A stretch of DNA of 32,760 nt from an uncultured Clostridia bacterium. Its GTDB lineage: Bacteria; Bacillota; Clostridia; Christensenellales; CAG-138. The translations under genes were made by a program, and so were the position numbers. Of this stretch, positions 1-13,100 are shown piece after piece. The DNA lies in contig CAMKES010000018.1 in assembly GCA_946411635.1 (NCBI GenBank), positions 1 to 32,760 of the forward strand, given 5' to 3'. The notes under the pieces were generated by a model that did not search any database, was not told where the DNA came from, and saw only the letters and a list, made by a program, of their open reading frames with translations. How positions within the stretch are numbered: position 1 is the stretch's first letter; the number at the start of each line of letters is the position of its first letter.

Positions 1-1150
1 CCCAGCGCCGGGATCTCGACTTCCTTCGTATCAGTGTAGGTCTTGCCGTCGATGACCGCCGTTGCGGTGTAGACCGTCTTGCCCGCTTCTTCGCAGGTCG
101 CAGCCGTCGTGACCGCTTCGACCGTCGCGTCAACCGTCAGCGTATGCGTCGGATCGTTCGCGCAGACCGCCGTCGCCTTGACGGTGTAGCCCGTTTCGGT
201 TGCAGTCCATTCGAACGTCGGTTCGCCGTATGCGTGACCGAGCGCCTCGACCGCAACTTCCTTCGTGTCGGTGTAGTCCTTCTCTTCGAAGGTGACCTTC
301 GCCGTATAGACGATCTTGCCCGCCGCTTCGCAGACCGCGCCGGTCGTCTCGCTCGTTACCGTCGCTTCAACGGTCTTCGTGTGCGACGCGTCGTTGTCAC
401 AGACGAAGTTCGCAACCGCCGTGAAGCCGGTTTCGGTCTCGGTCCAGGTGAAGTCGACGAACGTCCACTTGTGACCCAGCGCCGGGAGCTCAACGTTCTT
501 GAGCTGGATCGTAAACGGCGCCTTCGTGAAGGTCGCAACGTACAGGCCTTCGCCCGCTTCTTCGCAGGTCGCGGCCTTGACCGTCGTGAAGGTCACAACG
601 CCTTCGTCCGTGATCTTGTGCGTCGGATCGTTCGCGCAGACGACAGTTGCCGTCACGCTCATGTTGTCTTCGCTCCAGACGTAGACCGGTTCGCCGTACG
701 CGTGACCGAGCGCCTCGGTCACAACGGTCTTCGTCTGCTCGGTGAACGCTTCGTTCGTGAACGTCGCCGTGTAGACCGTCTCACCGGTCGCTTCACAGGT
801 CGCAGCCGTCTTGACCGTGCTCGTCGTGTTGACCGTTTCGGTCTCGACGTGGCTCGGATCGTTCTCGCAGACGCGCGTCGCCGTTGCCGTGCTGTTGTCG
901 TCCGCCCAGACGTACGTCGGTTCGCCCCACTTGTGACCGAGCGCTTCAACGTCCTCAACGGTCTTTGTCTGTTCGGTGAACAGTTCGTTCGCGAACGTCG
1001 CCGTGTAGGTCGTTTCGCCCTTCGCTTCGCAGGTCGCGGGCTTCGTGATCTCGGCGGTCGTATTGACCGTCTCGGTCGCGCTCGCTTCCGGATTGTTCGT
1101 GCAGGTCGCCGTTGCCGTGACCGTCTTGTTGTCTTCCGACCACTCGTACG
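1..1150 (-). repeat. ALGH repeat block 2 (continues past the window edge)
   Basis: Five ALGH motifs occur near 935, 705, 470, 232 and 1, about 234-240 bp apart, in the same frame as block 1. Each unit again has a conserved Cys in ATCE and a second in CxND. The two cysteines per unit could form an intrachain disulphide or a metal site. The block is cut by the window edge, so the number of units is unknown. Confidence 0.9.
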
Positions 1151-4100
1151 CGATCGTGTACGCGTTCTCCTCCCAGCTCGCAACGAGGGTCACGTCTTCG
1201 GTGATCTTCGTCTCGAAGTCGAACGCTTCGCCGTTCAGCGTCCAGCCCTTGAAGACGTAGCCTTCCTTCGTCGGGTTCGTCTCCGGCGCCGTCGCCTTCT
1301 TGTTGTAGCGGACCGTCTGCGCTTCCGGTACCGGCGTGCCGCCGTCTGCGTCGAACGTGACCGTCTGCGTGACGATCTTGCCGTCCCGCGTTCTCAGCTC
1401 GACCTCGCCGTCCTTCATCAGGTCGATGTTGTTCAGGTCGATGAAGAACCGGAAGGTCTGACCGGTCGTATCGCTCTCATCGTTATGGAATACGTAGGTG
1501 TATCCTGCGTATCCGCCGTACTGCAGTGCCGTCTCAACGATCTCCTCGTTGACGTAGCCCCACGCGCCCATCCAGTCTGCGCCGTCCTTGTGGTCCTTGA
1601 AGACCTTCGTCTCGCCGCCGTTCACCGCGTAGGTCGCCGTCTCGACTACACCGAGCGTCGGCGCCGTGAACTTCACGCCGAACCACCAGCCATCCTCCAT
1701 GCGGCCGATGCTCTCGTCCTTCGCTACCCAGTCCGCAGTCAGACCGTTCGGGTCGCGGAAGATGATCTGATTCGGCGTATTCTGTCCGTTCGGGTTGGGC
1801 GTGATCGCCTCCATCGTCCAGATCGTGTTCTCCCACTTCGCCGTGAGCGTCACGTCTTCGGCGATCTTCGTGTCGAAGTCGAACAGCTCGTCGCCCTTGT
1901 ACCAGCCGAAGAACTTGTATCCGTTCTTCGTCGGGTTCGTCTCCGGCGCCGTCGCCTTCTTCATGTAGCGGACCGTCTGCGCTTCCGGTACCGGCGTGCC
2001 GCCGTCCGCGTCGAACGTGACCGTGTACTCGAGGATCTTGCCGTCGACCGTCTTGATCTCGACTTCGTCGTCCTTCGTCAGCGTGACGTTCTGCGGATCG
2101 ATCGTGATCACGAACGTCTGCGCCGTCTCCGTATTGCCGTCCCACGCGAACTTGTACGTCCACGTCAGGACCGTATGGTTGTTGATCGCATACTCAATGC
2201 TCTCCGGGCTCAGCGGCAGCCATGCCTGCATGTATGCCGGATAGTTGTCGCCGCTGTCCTTCGCATTGTTGAACGACTTCCACGTCTCGCCGCCGTCGTT
2301 CGAGTACGTCGTATTGACGATGTTGTCCGCCGTCACCGCTTCCGGCGCCGTGAACAGCATGCCGACCCACCAGCCGTCCTGATAACGGCCGATGCTCATG
2401 TCTTTCGGATACCACGCAAGCTCGAACTCCGAGAACGTCGCGCCTTCCGGCATCAGCGTTGCGCTCGGCGTATACGGCGTCGTCAGCGTCCAGATGATGC
2501 TCGCCCACTTCGCCGTCAGCGTGATGCTCTCCGTTACCTGCGTCGTGAAGTCGAACAGCTCGTCGCCCTTGTACCAGCCGAGGAACGTATAGCCGTCCTT
2601 CGTCGGATCCGCGGGCTTTTCGGCGTATTCGCCGTACTTGACCGTCTGCGTTGCGACCGTCGTTTCGCCGTCCATGAACGTGACCAGCACGTCGTCGTGT
2701 CCCAGCGCCGGGATCACAACGTCCTTCGTCAGCGTCTCGAACGCTTCGTTCGTGAACGCTGCGGTGTAGCGGCCGAGGCCGTCCTGTTCCGCTTCGGGCG
2801 CCGTAATCACTTCGTAGGCAGCCGTGACCGTTTCGGTGACGACGTGACGCGGATCGTTCTCGCAGATCATCGTTGCGGTGACCGTGAAGCCGGTCTCCGT
2901 TCTGGTCCATTCATAGGTCGGTTCGCCGTACTTGTGTCCGAGCGCCGGGATCACATCGTTCTTAAGCTGCGTCGTGAACGCTGCGTTCGTGAACGTCGCG
3001 GCGTACAGTCCTTCGCCCTCCGTCTCGCAGGTCGCCGGGGTGATCGTCGCAAAGGTCACGGCGCCGTTCTCGGTGATCACATGCGTCGGATCGTTCGCGC
3101 AGGTCACGGTCGCGGTGACCGTGTAGCCGGTCTCGGTCTTCGTCCATACGTATTCGGGTTCGCCGTACGCGTGACCGAGCGCTTCGATCGCAACTTCCTT
3201 CGTGTCAGTGTAGTCCTTCTCTTCGAAGGTCGCCTTTGCGGTGTAGACCGTCTTGCCCGCTTCTTCGCAGGTCGCTGCGGTCGTTTCTGCCGTGACCGTC
3301 GCTTCAACCGTCTTCGTATGGGCCGCGTCGTTCTCGCACTTGAAGTTTGCGACCGCGGTATAACCCGTTTCGGTCTCGGTCCAGGTGAAGTCGACGAACG
3401 TCCACTTGTGTCCGAGCGCTTCGATCGCGATCTCCTTCGCATCGGTGTAGTCCTTCTCCTCAAAGGTCACGGACGCGGTGTAGACGGTCTTGCCCGCCGT
3501 CTCGCAGGTCGCGTCGGTCGTTTCTGCCGTGACCGTCGCTTCAACCGTCTTCGTATGGGTTGCGTCATTGTCGCACTTGAAGTTTGCGACCGCGGTGTAA
3601 CCCGTTTCGGTCTCGGTCCACGTGAAGTCGACGAACGTCCACTTGTGTCCGAGCGCTTCGATCGCAACTTCCTTCGTGTCGGTGTAGTCCTTCTCTTCGA
3701 AGGTTGCCGTGGCGGTGTAGACCGTCTTGCCCGCTTCTTCGCAGGTCGCTGCGGTCGTTTCTGCCGTGACCGTCGCTTCAACCGTCTTCGTATGGGCCGC
3801 GTCGTTCTCGCACTTGAAGTTTGCGACCGCGGTATAACCCGTTTCGGTCTCGGTCCAGGTGAAGTCGACGAACGTCCACTTGTGTCCGAGCGCTTCGATA
3901 TCCTCGACGGTCTTGGTCTGCGTCTCGAACGGCGCGCTCGCGAACGTCGCAGTATAGGTCGTTTGGCCCTTTTCTTCACAGGTCGCGGGCTTTGTGATCT
4001 CGGCGGTCGTGTCGACCGTGACGATGATCGGTTCGACCTCGCTGTTGTTCGTGCAGGTCGCCGTTGCCGTGACCGTCTTATTGTCGTCCGACCACTCGTA

Positions 4101-7100
4101 GACCACGTCGTATGCGTTCTCTGCCCACTTCGCTTTCAGCGTGAGCGCCTCGTAGACGTTCTTCGTGAAGTCGTATGCGTTGTTTCCGTCGTACCATCCT
4201 TCGAAGACGTAACCTTCCTTCGTCGGATCGGTCGCGGGCTTCGCAACGGGTTCGCCCTTCGGCACTTTGACCGTCGTGGGCTCGCTGCCGTTATCCGCGT
4301 TGAACGTGACCGTGATCGCGTCGACGATGTAGTACATGCCGTGTTCGTTCGTGAGGATCGTGGTGCAGAGCTTGCCTTCCACGACGTTCTCAGGCTCGAC
4401 CGGGATCGAGAACTCGCCGCCGGACACGAAGTGATCGACGCGCTCGTCATCGCTATTGACCGTCGCTTCCGTTCCGTGGAACGAACCGCCGGTGACCGCA
4501 ACGCTGATCGTGCCCGCGGTGTTGTTCTGCGGGTTCGCAGCGTTCAGCGCCGTATTGCCGGTGATCGTGCCGCCGGAGATGTTCACGGTGATGTCGAGAC
4601 CGGTCGTGTGCTGCGCGATCGCGATGCCCGCGCCGCTCGTCGTCGTGCCGCTGCCGTTCGGGGTAACGGTCGTCGCCGTGCCGTTGCCGGTGATCATGCC
4701 GCCCGTGACGTTCAGCACGCCTGCGCGGACCTCGATGCCCGTTGCGGTGCCGGTGACAGTCGCGCCTTCTTTGACGTTGACCGTCGCACAGCCGTTCAGC
4801 GCGATGCCGATATCGTCGCCGCTGATCTTTGCGCCGTCGTTGACGTTGATCACGGAATCGCCGCTTGTGATGTTGCCCATCACCCAGACCATGCCGTTGA
4901 TCGTGCCGTTGATATCGATCGTGCAGCCGTTGCCGGTCTGTCCGTCGGTTTCGTTCTGATACAGAATGATCGCGTAATCGCTCTCGACCGTCGCGTCAGC
5001 GGCGATCGTCAGTCTGCCGTTCTGTCCGCTCTCAAGACCGTTCAGGTAGATCGTGCCCGCTACGGTACCGTTCTTGATCGTGACCGTCGCGTCGTACTGA
5101 TCGATGTAACCGGTCAGCGTATGTCCGCCGAGATCGAGCGTGAAGTTCCTGCCTTCGGCGATCACCGCGTACTCGGAAACGTTCTTGAGCAGTTCGATCG
5201 TCTCGCCGCCGTTCACCGCGTCGATCGCGGCATTGAGCGTTGCGTACAGCTTGTCGCCGATCTTGGCAACCGCTTCCGTCCACTTCGCGGTCAGTTCGAT
5301 ATTCTCGTTGACCGGCGTATTGAAGTTGAACCCGGTCTCGCCGTTGAACCAGCCCGCGAAGACGTAACCGTCCTTCGCCGGGTCTTCCGGCTTCGTGACC
5401 TTGGTATTCTTTTCGATCGTTACAACGACCGGATCGGAACCGTTGTCCGCGTTGAACGTGACCGTGACGCCCTTGGCCAGTCTGTAATGATCCTCTTCCG
5501 TGACCCAGATATAGCCGTCCGGGATCGTCAGATCGTCCGTCGCCGAAGTGACGGCTGCGGGTTTCTCTTTCGCTTCCTTCTCATAGTAGCCGATCTGAAG
5601 TCCGTTGCTGCTTGTGATCGTGCCGCCGTTGATCGCCGCCGTCGGTTCGCCGTTCGGGTAACCGCAGCTCTCGACCACGATCGCGTCGCCGGTCGCATAC
5701 GCGCCGCTGCCGTTAAAGCTGTATTCCGCAGCCGCGCCGTTTCCGGTAATCGTGCCGCCGTTGACCGTCAGCGTGCCGGACTTCTGATAGATCGCCGTTG
5801 CGCCGGTGATCGTGCCGCCGTTGACCGTCAGGTTGCCGGACGGCAGATAGATCGCGATGTCGTCCGACGTGACGACCGCGCCTTCTCCGATGATGATATT
5901 CGCACCGGACAGATCCGTTCCGTTGGTGGTGATCGCAGCGTCGCCGCTGTTTTCGACCTTACCAAGGATCGTGATCGTCGGGGTCTTGCAGTTCGCCTCG
6001 CCGAACGTTCCGTCGCCCCAGACGACGACCTGTCCGTTGACGGTTGCGTCGGACGCAAGCGTTACGTTCGCGTTGTCGTAGGCATCGAAGCGGCCTTTGA
6101 TCGTGCCGTTCTTCACTTCGACCGTGCCGGCGTCGACCGTCAGTCTGCCGGTCAGCGTGTGTCCGCCGAGGTCGAGCGTCACGCTCTTCGCGTTGCTTAC
6201 GCTTTCCTCAACGTCCTTCAGCAGCTTGACGGTGTCGCCGTCGTTTGCCGCTGCGAACGCTTCCGCGAGCGTTGCGTACAGCTTGTCGCCGATCGAAGCG
6301 ACCGCCGTCAGCGCCGTATAGGTCGTGACGCCGTTCACCGGACCTTCGACCTTGACCGTGACGCCGTCTTCCGCCGCGTATTCGAACGTGACCTGCTCGT
6401 TTGCGAGCTGGACCTTCATGATCTCGCCCGCGCGGAACGTGTATGCCGCGCCGTCCTTGAGGAGCGTGACGACCGCTTCGCCGGTGCGTACGCCTTCCGC
6501 CGCGAACGCTTCTTCGAACGTTGCGTAGCAGACGTCGCCGACCTTCGCGACCGCTTCGGAGAGCAGATAGCCGCCCTCTTCAAGCGCCAGCCACGCGTAG
6601 CCGTCCGGAACCGTCAGGGTGTTCGTTTCCGAGGTGATCCTGCGGTTCTCAACGCCCGCGGAACCGGTCTTGCCGTCTACAAAGATCTGCGTGCCGGAGG
6701 TTCCGTTGAACGTGCCGCCGTTGATGGCGACGGTCTGCTCCACGTTCACGTAACGGTCGGACAGACCGTAGTAACCGTTGAACGTACCGCCGTTGATCGT
6801 GTAGCTGCCCGCTGCCGCCGCGTAGATCGGCGCGCAGAAGTAGTACCACCATTCGTTGTTCGCAGGCGTCGCGTTCGCCGTATAGGTACCGCCGTTGACA
6901 ACGATCGTTGCCGGGGCGGTCGTGTTGTTCGTGCCGATCGCCGCAAAGTGCGAGGTGATCGTCGGACCGCCGTCTTCCGTTCCGAAGACCGCCGTTCCGT
7001 TTGCCATAACGTACACGCCGTACATGCCGTCGGAGCCTGCGCCCGTCGCGGTCAGCGTGCCGTTTTCGACCGTCAGCTTGCCGCCGTCGACCGTGATCAG

Positions 7101-10100
7101 TGCTTTGCTGTCGAAGTCCGCGCCGTTCGCCGGTCCGGTGATCCTGCCGTTGCCGGTGATCGTCATGTCGCCGGTCGCCGTGACTGCGAACAGTTCGGGC
7201 GCCTCGGAGCTGACTTCGTATCCGCCGAGATCCAGCGTGACCTTCTTGCCGACCGTGATGCCGGTGATCGTGACGTCCTTCAGCAGCTTGACGGTGTCGC
7301 CGTCGTTTGCCGCCGCGAACGCTTCCTCGAGCTTTGCGTACATGACGTCGCCGATCGAAGCGACCGCGTCGACCCACGTCGCCTTCAGGGTGATATTGCC
7401 CTTGACTGCCGCGGTGAAGACGTACGGTTCGCCGTTCAGCGTCCAGCCCGCGAAGACGTATCCGTTCTTCGTCGGCGCCGCGGGTTCCGCGACCGCCGTG
7501 TCGTAATCGACCTCGACCGGTGCGATCTCATTGCCGCCGTCCGTATCGAACGTGACCGTCATCTTCTTCGGCGTCCAGTGCGCCGTAAGCACGAGGCTCT
7601 CGGTGACCGGCTTCGTGAAGTCGTATGCGTTGTTGCCGTTGAACCAGCCTGCGAAGTCGTAGCCTTCTCTGACCGGGTCGGCGGGTTTTGCGACCGTGGT
7701 ATCCTGATCGACGTCCACGCTGACCGGATCAGTGCCGTTGTCATAGACGAACTGGACCGTCAGGCCCTTGATCCACTTCAGGATGTAGACGACGTCCTTC
7801 GTAGCCGTGTCGTCGACCGGGATGGTCCACATATCGTTCAGATTGAAGTGATAGCCCGGACGCGCCGGGATGCTGTCGATCGCTGCCTGCGAGATGGTGT
7901 ACATCGACTTCGGATCGCCGTAGTGGACGTTGAACTCCTCAATGATCTCGCCGGTGAAGTAGTTCGCGTAGATGATCCGGACCGGTTTTCCTTCGAACTT
8001 CGCCGTCAGCGTGATATCCGCGGTGACCGGCGTATTGAAGTCGAACGCTTCCGTTGCGCCTTCCGCGAACCAGCCGAGGAAGTTGTAGTTCGTCTTTTCC
8101 GGATTCGCAGGCTTTTCCGCCTTCGTGCTCTTTTCGATCCGCTGCGCCTCGGGCGCCGCGCTTGCGCCTTCGCCCGTGACGAACGTCACGACGACTGCCT
8201 CCACAAGCTTGTAAACGCCCGCCGTTTCGGTCTCGACCCACATCTGGTCGTCGCGGACCGTGATCGTGTTGTCCGTCGAAGTAACGAGCGCGAGCTCGGT
8301 TCTGTTCGTCTTGTCGTAGTACGCGCCGATGCCCTTTGCTTTGTCGCTCGTGAACGTGCCGCCCGTGATCTCCACGACCGGATCGCCGTTCGGATAGCCG
8401 CAGTTGTCCACGACGAGCGCGTCGCCCGTGGGATTGCCGCCGTTGCCGTAGTAGCTGTATTCCGCAGCCGCGCCGGTGCCGTGCAGCGTGCCGCCGGTGA
8501 TCGTCGTCTTGCCCGACTTCACGTAGACCGCCGTTGCGCCGGTGATCGTGCCGCCGTTGACCGTCAGATTGCCGGACGGCAGGTAGATCGCGATGTCGTC
8601 GGACGTAATGACCGCGCCTTCGCCGATGATGATGTTCGCGCCGGACAGATCCGTACCGTTGGTGCTGATCGCAGCGTCGCCGCTGTTTTCGACCTTACCG
8701 AGGATCGTGATCGTCGGCGTCTTGCATCCCGCCTCGCCGAACGTGCCGTCGCCCCAGACCACGACCTGCCCGTTGACGGTTGCGTCGGACGCGAGCGTTA
8801 CGTTCGCGTTGTCGTACGCGTCGAAGCGGCCTTCGATCGTACCGTTCTTTACTTCGACCGTGCCGGCGTCCACCGTCAGTCTGCCGGTCAGCTTATGACC
8901 GCCGAGATCGAGCGTGACGCTCTTGCCGATCGTATTGCCTGCTTCTTCGACATCCTTCAGCATCCTGATCACGTCGCCGTTCTGCGCCGCCGCGATCGCC
9001 TTCGCAAGGCTGGCGTAGCCGACGTCGCCGATGGCCGCGACTGCATCGCTGATGACCCACCATTCGCCGTCCTGCACCGCGCACTTGCCCGGGATGATGT
9101 AGGACGCTTCGGGTTCCTCGCTGAAGTGACCCTGCGTGATGAATCCCTTGAGATTCTCGCTTCCGACCTTACCGGTGAAGTAACCGCCGGTGACCGCAAC
9201 GGTCACGTATTCGGTCGTTTCATCCTCCAGATCGACCTCATACAGCGCCTTTTCGCCCGTCAGGCTGCCGCCGCTGATCGTGACCTTGATCGGCAGGTTG
9301 GTCGTATGCTGCGAGATCGCAACCGCCGCGCCGGTCGTCGTCGTGCCGCTTCCGTTCGGATCCTCGGCGAACGTGCCGGTTGCGGTGATCGTGCCGCCCG
9401 TGACGTTCAGTTCGCCCGCGCGGACTTCGATGCCGGTTTCGCCGGTGACGGTTGCGCCTTCATAGACGTTCACGATCGCATTACCGTTCAGCGCGATCGC
9501 AATGTCGTCGCCTGTGATCTTCGCGCCGCTGTTCACGTTGATCACGGAGTCGCCTGCGAGGATGTTGCCCATCACCCAGACGATGCCGTCGACCGTGCCG
9601 TTGATTTCAATCGATGCATCGTAGCAGTTCGCCGTACCGTTCATGTTCGTGAGGACGATCGCGTAGTCCGCTTCGATCGTCGCGGTTGCGTCGACCGTCA
9701 GCTTGCTCGTCATGCCGCTTTCGTCCGTGTTGAGACCGTAGACCCAGAGGGTGTCCTTCACCGTGCCGTTCGTCAGCTTCAGCTGACCGTTCAGCACGTA
9801 TGCATAACCCGGCGTGAAGGTATGTCCGTCCATATCGAGGACGATGTTCCTGCCGCCGTTGAACGCGACGGTCTCGCCCGTGATATCGGCAAGCAGTTTG
9901 ACCTCGGTTTCGGTGCCGTCGGTCGGAACCGCCGCGACCGCTTCCGCGAGCGTCTCGTACTTCTCGCCGCCGACGATCTCGGCCACGTAGACCTTCTTGG
10001 TCAGTTTGTAGACGCCCGTCGTTTCGGTCTCGACCCACTTGTAGTCCTTCGGAACCGTCAGGGTGTTGTCCTTCGCCGTAACCACAGCAGGCGTTTCTTT

Positions 10101-13100
10101 TTCTTCTTTCTCATAGTAGCCGATCTGCAGGTTTCCGCTGCCCTCGGCCACCTTGATGGTATTTCCGTCGCCGAACGCGACCGACGGATCGCCGCCCGGA
10201 TATCCGCAGACGTCGATCACGACCGCATCACCCGTCGGGTTGGAACCGTTGTTGTAGAAGCTATAATCGGTATGCGCGGCCGCAGTGCTTTCAAGCGTAC
10301 TGCCCGTGACGGTAACTGTACCCGCCTTGATATAAACCGCAGTCTTACCGGAAATGGTGCTGTTCTCGATCACATGCGTGCCCTTGCCGTTCAGCTGGAT
10401 GCCGTTGTCGTCCGGGCTCGTGACCTTAGCGCTCTTGATCGTGACGTTCGAATTCATGCATTCGCCGTTGACATGCAGCACCGTCTCGCCGCTGCAGCAG
10501 TGATAATAACCGCCGTTAAGCACAACGCTGCCGTTGTTGTTGCCGGAGGTGCCGACATTGATGCGTCCGTAGATCTCGCTGTTTTCCTTCGTGCCGTCGA
10601 TCGTCAGCGTCGCACCGTCCTTGATCATAACGATCGAGCCGCCGTTGTTTCTGCTCACCTTGTGACCGTCAAGATCGAGGGTGACCGTCTTGGTCACGTT
10701 GATCATCTGCGCCACTTCAATGTCCTTCAGGACCTTGATGGTCTCGTCGTCGTTCGCCGCCGCGAATGCCGCTTCCAGCGTTGCGTAGCCGATGGTCTTC
10801 TCTTCGCCGTTCTCGGTGAAGATGCGGACCGCGACTGCCTCGCCGATGATCCACCATTCGTCCTCGCGCTGAATTGCGCACTTGCCGCGGACGATGTACT
10901 CAGCATCGGGTTCAACTTTATACTCACCGCCGGAAATGAACTCCGTGTGATCGCCCCATGTGCCAACCCACGAATTGAATTTGCCGCCGCTGATTGCAAT
11001 AGTATCTGCATATGCAGCCGCAAAACCGACGTAGCCATTGAACGTACCGCCGGAGATGGTGGTTGTACTGGTTCCGGTTGAGTTACTATACAGAGCATAC
11101 GTGCCGGAGATCGTGCCGCCGCTCACGTTAATGGCTACGTTCGATCCGCCCATGACCTGAATGCCCATGTAATTGCTCTCACCGCCGACCGTACCGCCGG
11201 TAACGGTGACAGCACCGCCGTTGCAGTAGAACATACGGATCGCAGATGCCTTCTTCGCATCGACCGTGCCGCCGTTGATCGTGATCTTGCCGGAGCCGTA
11301 ATTATCGATCGCGTATGCTGCCGAGCCGGAGCTCGCGTTAAAGAGGTAGCCGCCGTCTACAACGAGCGTTCCTTCGTTACGGATCAGATTGCTTGCATAG
11401 CTGCCGGAATAATCGTCGGAGCCGTCCCACGTCCAGGTCGGATCCGCGCCGCCGATCAGTTTGCCGTTTTCACCGCTGTCCTTGATGGTCAGGGTACCGA
11501 GGTTGCGGATCAACGCGGAAGTGTTTGCATCCGTGCAATGCCCGACGACCTCATGACCGTTCAGATCGAGAACGACATTCTTGCCGGAATTAATCGTCAG
11601 CGCATATCCCGTAACGGCAATCGTCTCATCCGCGAGCATCGTGACCGTGACTTCGCCGGACAGCTCGTTCGCTGCCGCGATCGCGTTCTTCAGACTCGTG
11701 TACTTGGTCGTCGTCGTACCGTCGGAAACGGACGCCTTATAGACCGGGTAGACCAGCACGTCATCGAGATAGACGGTGATGCCCGGTTCTGCGCCGTTGG
11801 TCAGACGGTCGTCGACCTGCCACAGGCCGTCTGCGCCGACCACCAGCGTATCGCTCGTGCTGTTCGTCGGGAACGCGCCCTGCAAGGTGCAGCCGGTGAT
11901 CTTGACGTTGTACTTCAGCGCCTTTGATCCACAGGTTTCCTTCACGTTGACCGCCGCCTTATTGGCGGAGCCGCTGTTGATGAACTTGCAATTGTTGACC
12001 GTAACGTCGATCAGGCTTGCACCGCTCTCATTATAGAGATGGAGGAACTTCCCGTTATTATTGAACGTACAGCCGTTGTAAACGATCGTGCTGCCGCCGT
12101 AGACCCACATATTGTAATCACCGGAATGGGTGAACGTACAATCCTGATAGGTCTCGTTGCCGTAGGTGAAGAACTTGCCGTTGAAGGTGCAGTCCTCAAA
12201 CGTCAGTCCGCCGTTATGCTGGAAACCGTGGTAATTGTTATTTCCGAGATTAAACGTAACATTCTTGAATGTTGTACCGGCAGTCGTCGCTGCAATATTG
12301 CCGGTACCGGTATGGCTGAACTCTACGCCGTCGACCTTGCCTTCGAGCGTGACCTTCTTGGGAAGGTTCGGAAGCGTGTACTCGCCCGCTGCGATGACTT
12401 CGATCACTTCGTTTTCATTCGCTGCATCGACCGCTTCCTGAATGGTCGCGTACAGCGTATCGCCGATCTTGGCCACGCAAACCTTAACGGTTGCTTCCGC
12501 CTTCATATCCGGCTGTGCCTTCAGCGCAACCGTGATCGTCGCCGTGCCCTGACCGACCGGCGTGACCACACCGTTTTCATCGACCGTTGCGACCGTCTCG
12601 TCGGACGACGTCCAGACAAGTTCCTTGTTCATCGCTTCATCCGGAACGATCGTTGCCGTCAGTGTCTTCGTTTCGGTGTCCCCCTTCACAAAGACCAGTT
12701 CTTCAGGCGCAACGTTGATGCCCGTCACGAGCTTATAGACGATCCAAGTCTTCGTCGTCTCGTCCTGATATGCCGCGTACTTGCCCGCATATGCTTCCAG
12801 AGTGGACAGCACTGGGTTCGGATCGCAATAGAACGTGTACGTGCCTGCCGCAAACTCGCTTGCCGCAAACGCCGCATCGACCGCTTCGGTCATGTCGGGA
12901 GTCTTTACGCTGCTGTAGTAGATTGTTCCATCCACAATAGCTACCGGCACGATTGCGTCAGCGGTATCTCTCAGATTAATCACATCAGCATAGTTTGCTG
13001 CAGTGAGCAGAACCGTTTCGTCACCATCTTTAATGTAGCATTCTGTATAGGTATCTGTAAGACCTGCCAGTACGTCAAGCGTAATACCCTTTTCGAACGT

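Noticed and set aside
144-11081. A 3645-codon open frame on the plus strand
   Set aside because: It is the exact complementary register of the giant minus-strand gene. It stays open because the sense frame avoids TTA, CTA and TCA codons. The product is Arg-rich and low in sense, with no signal peptide, start site or domains. The same applies to plus-strand frames at 11538-11927, 12039-13496, 13539-14885 and 15207-16445.
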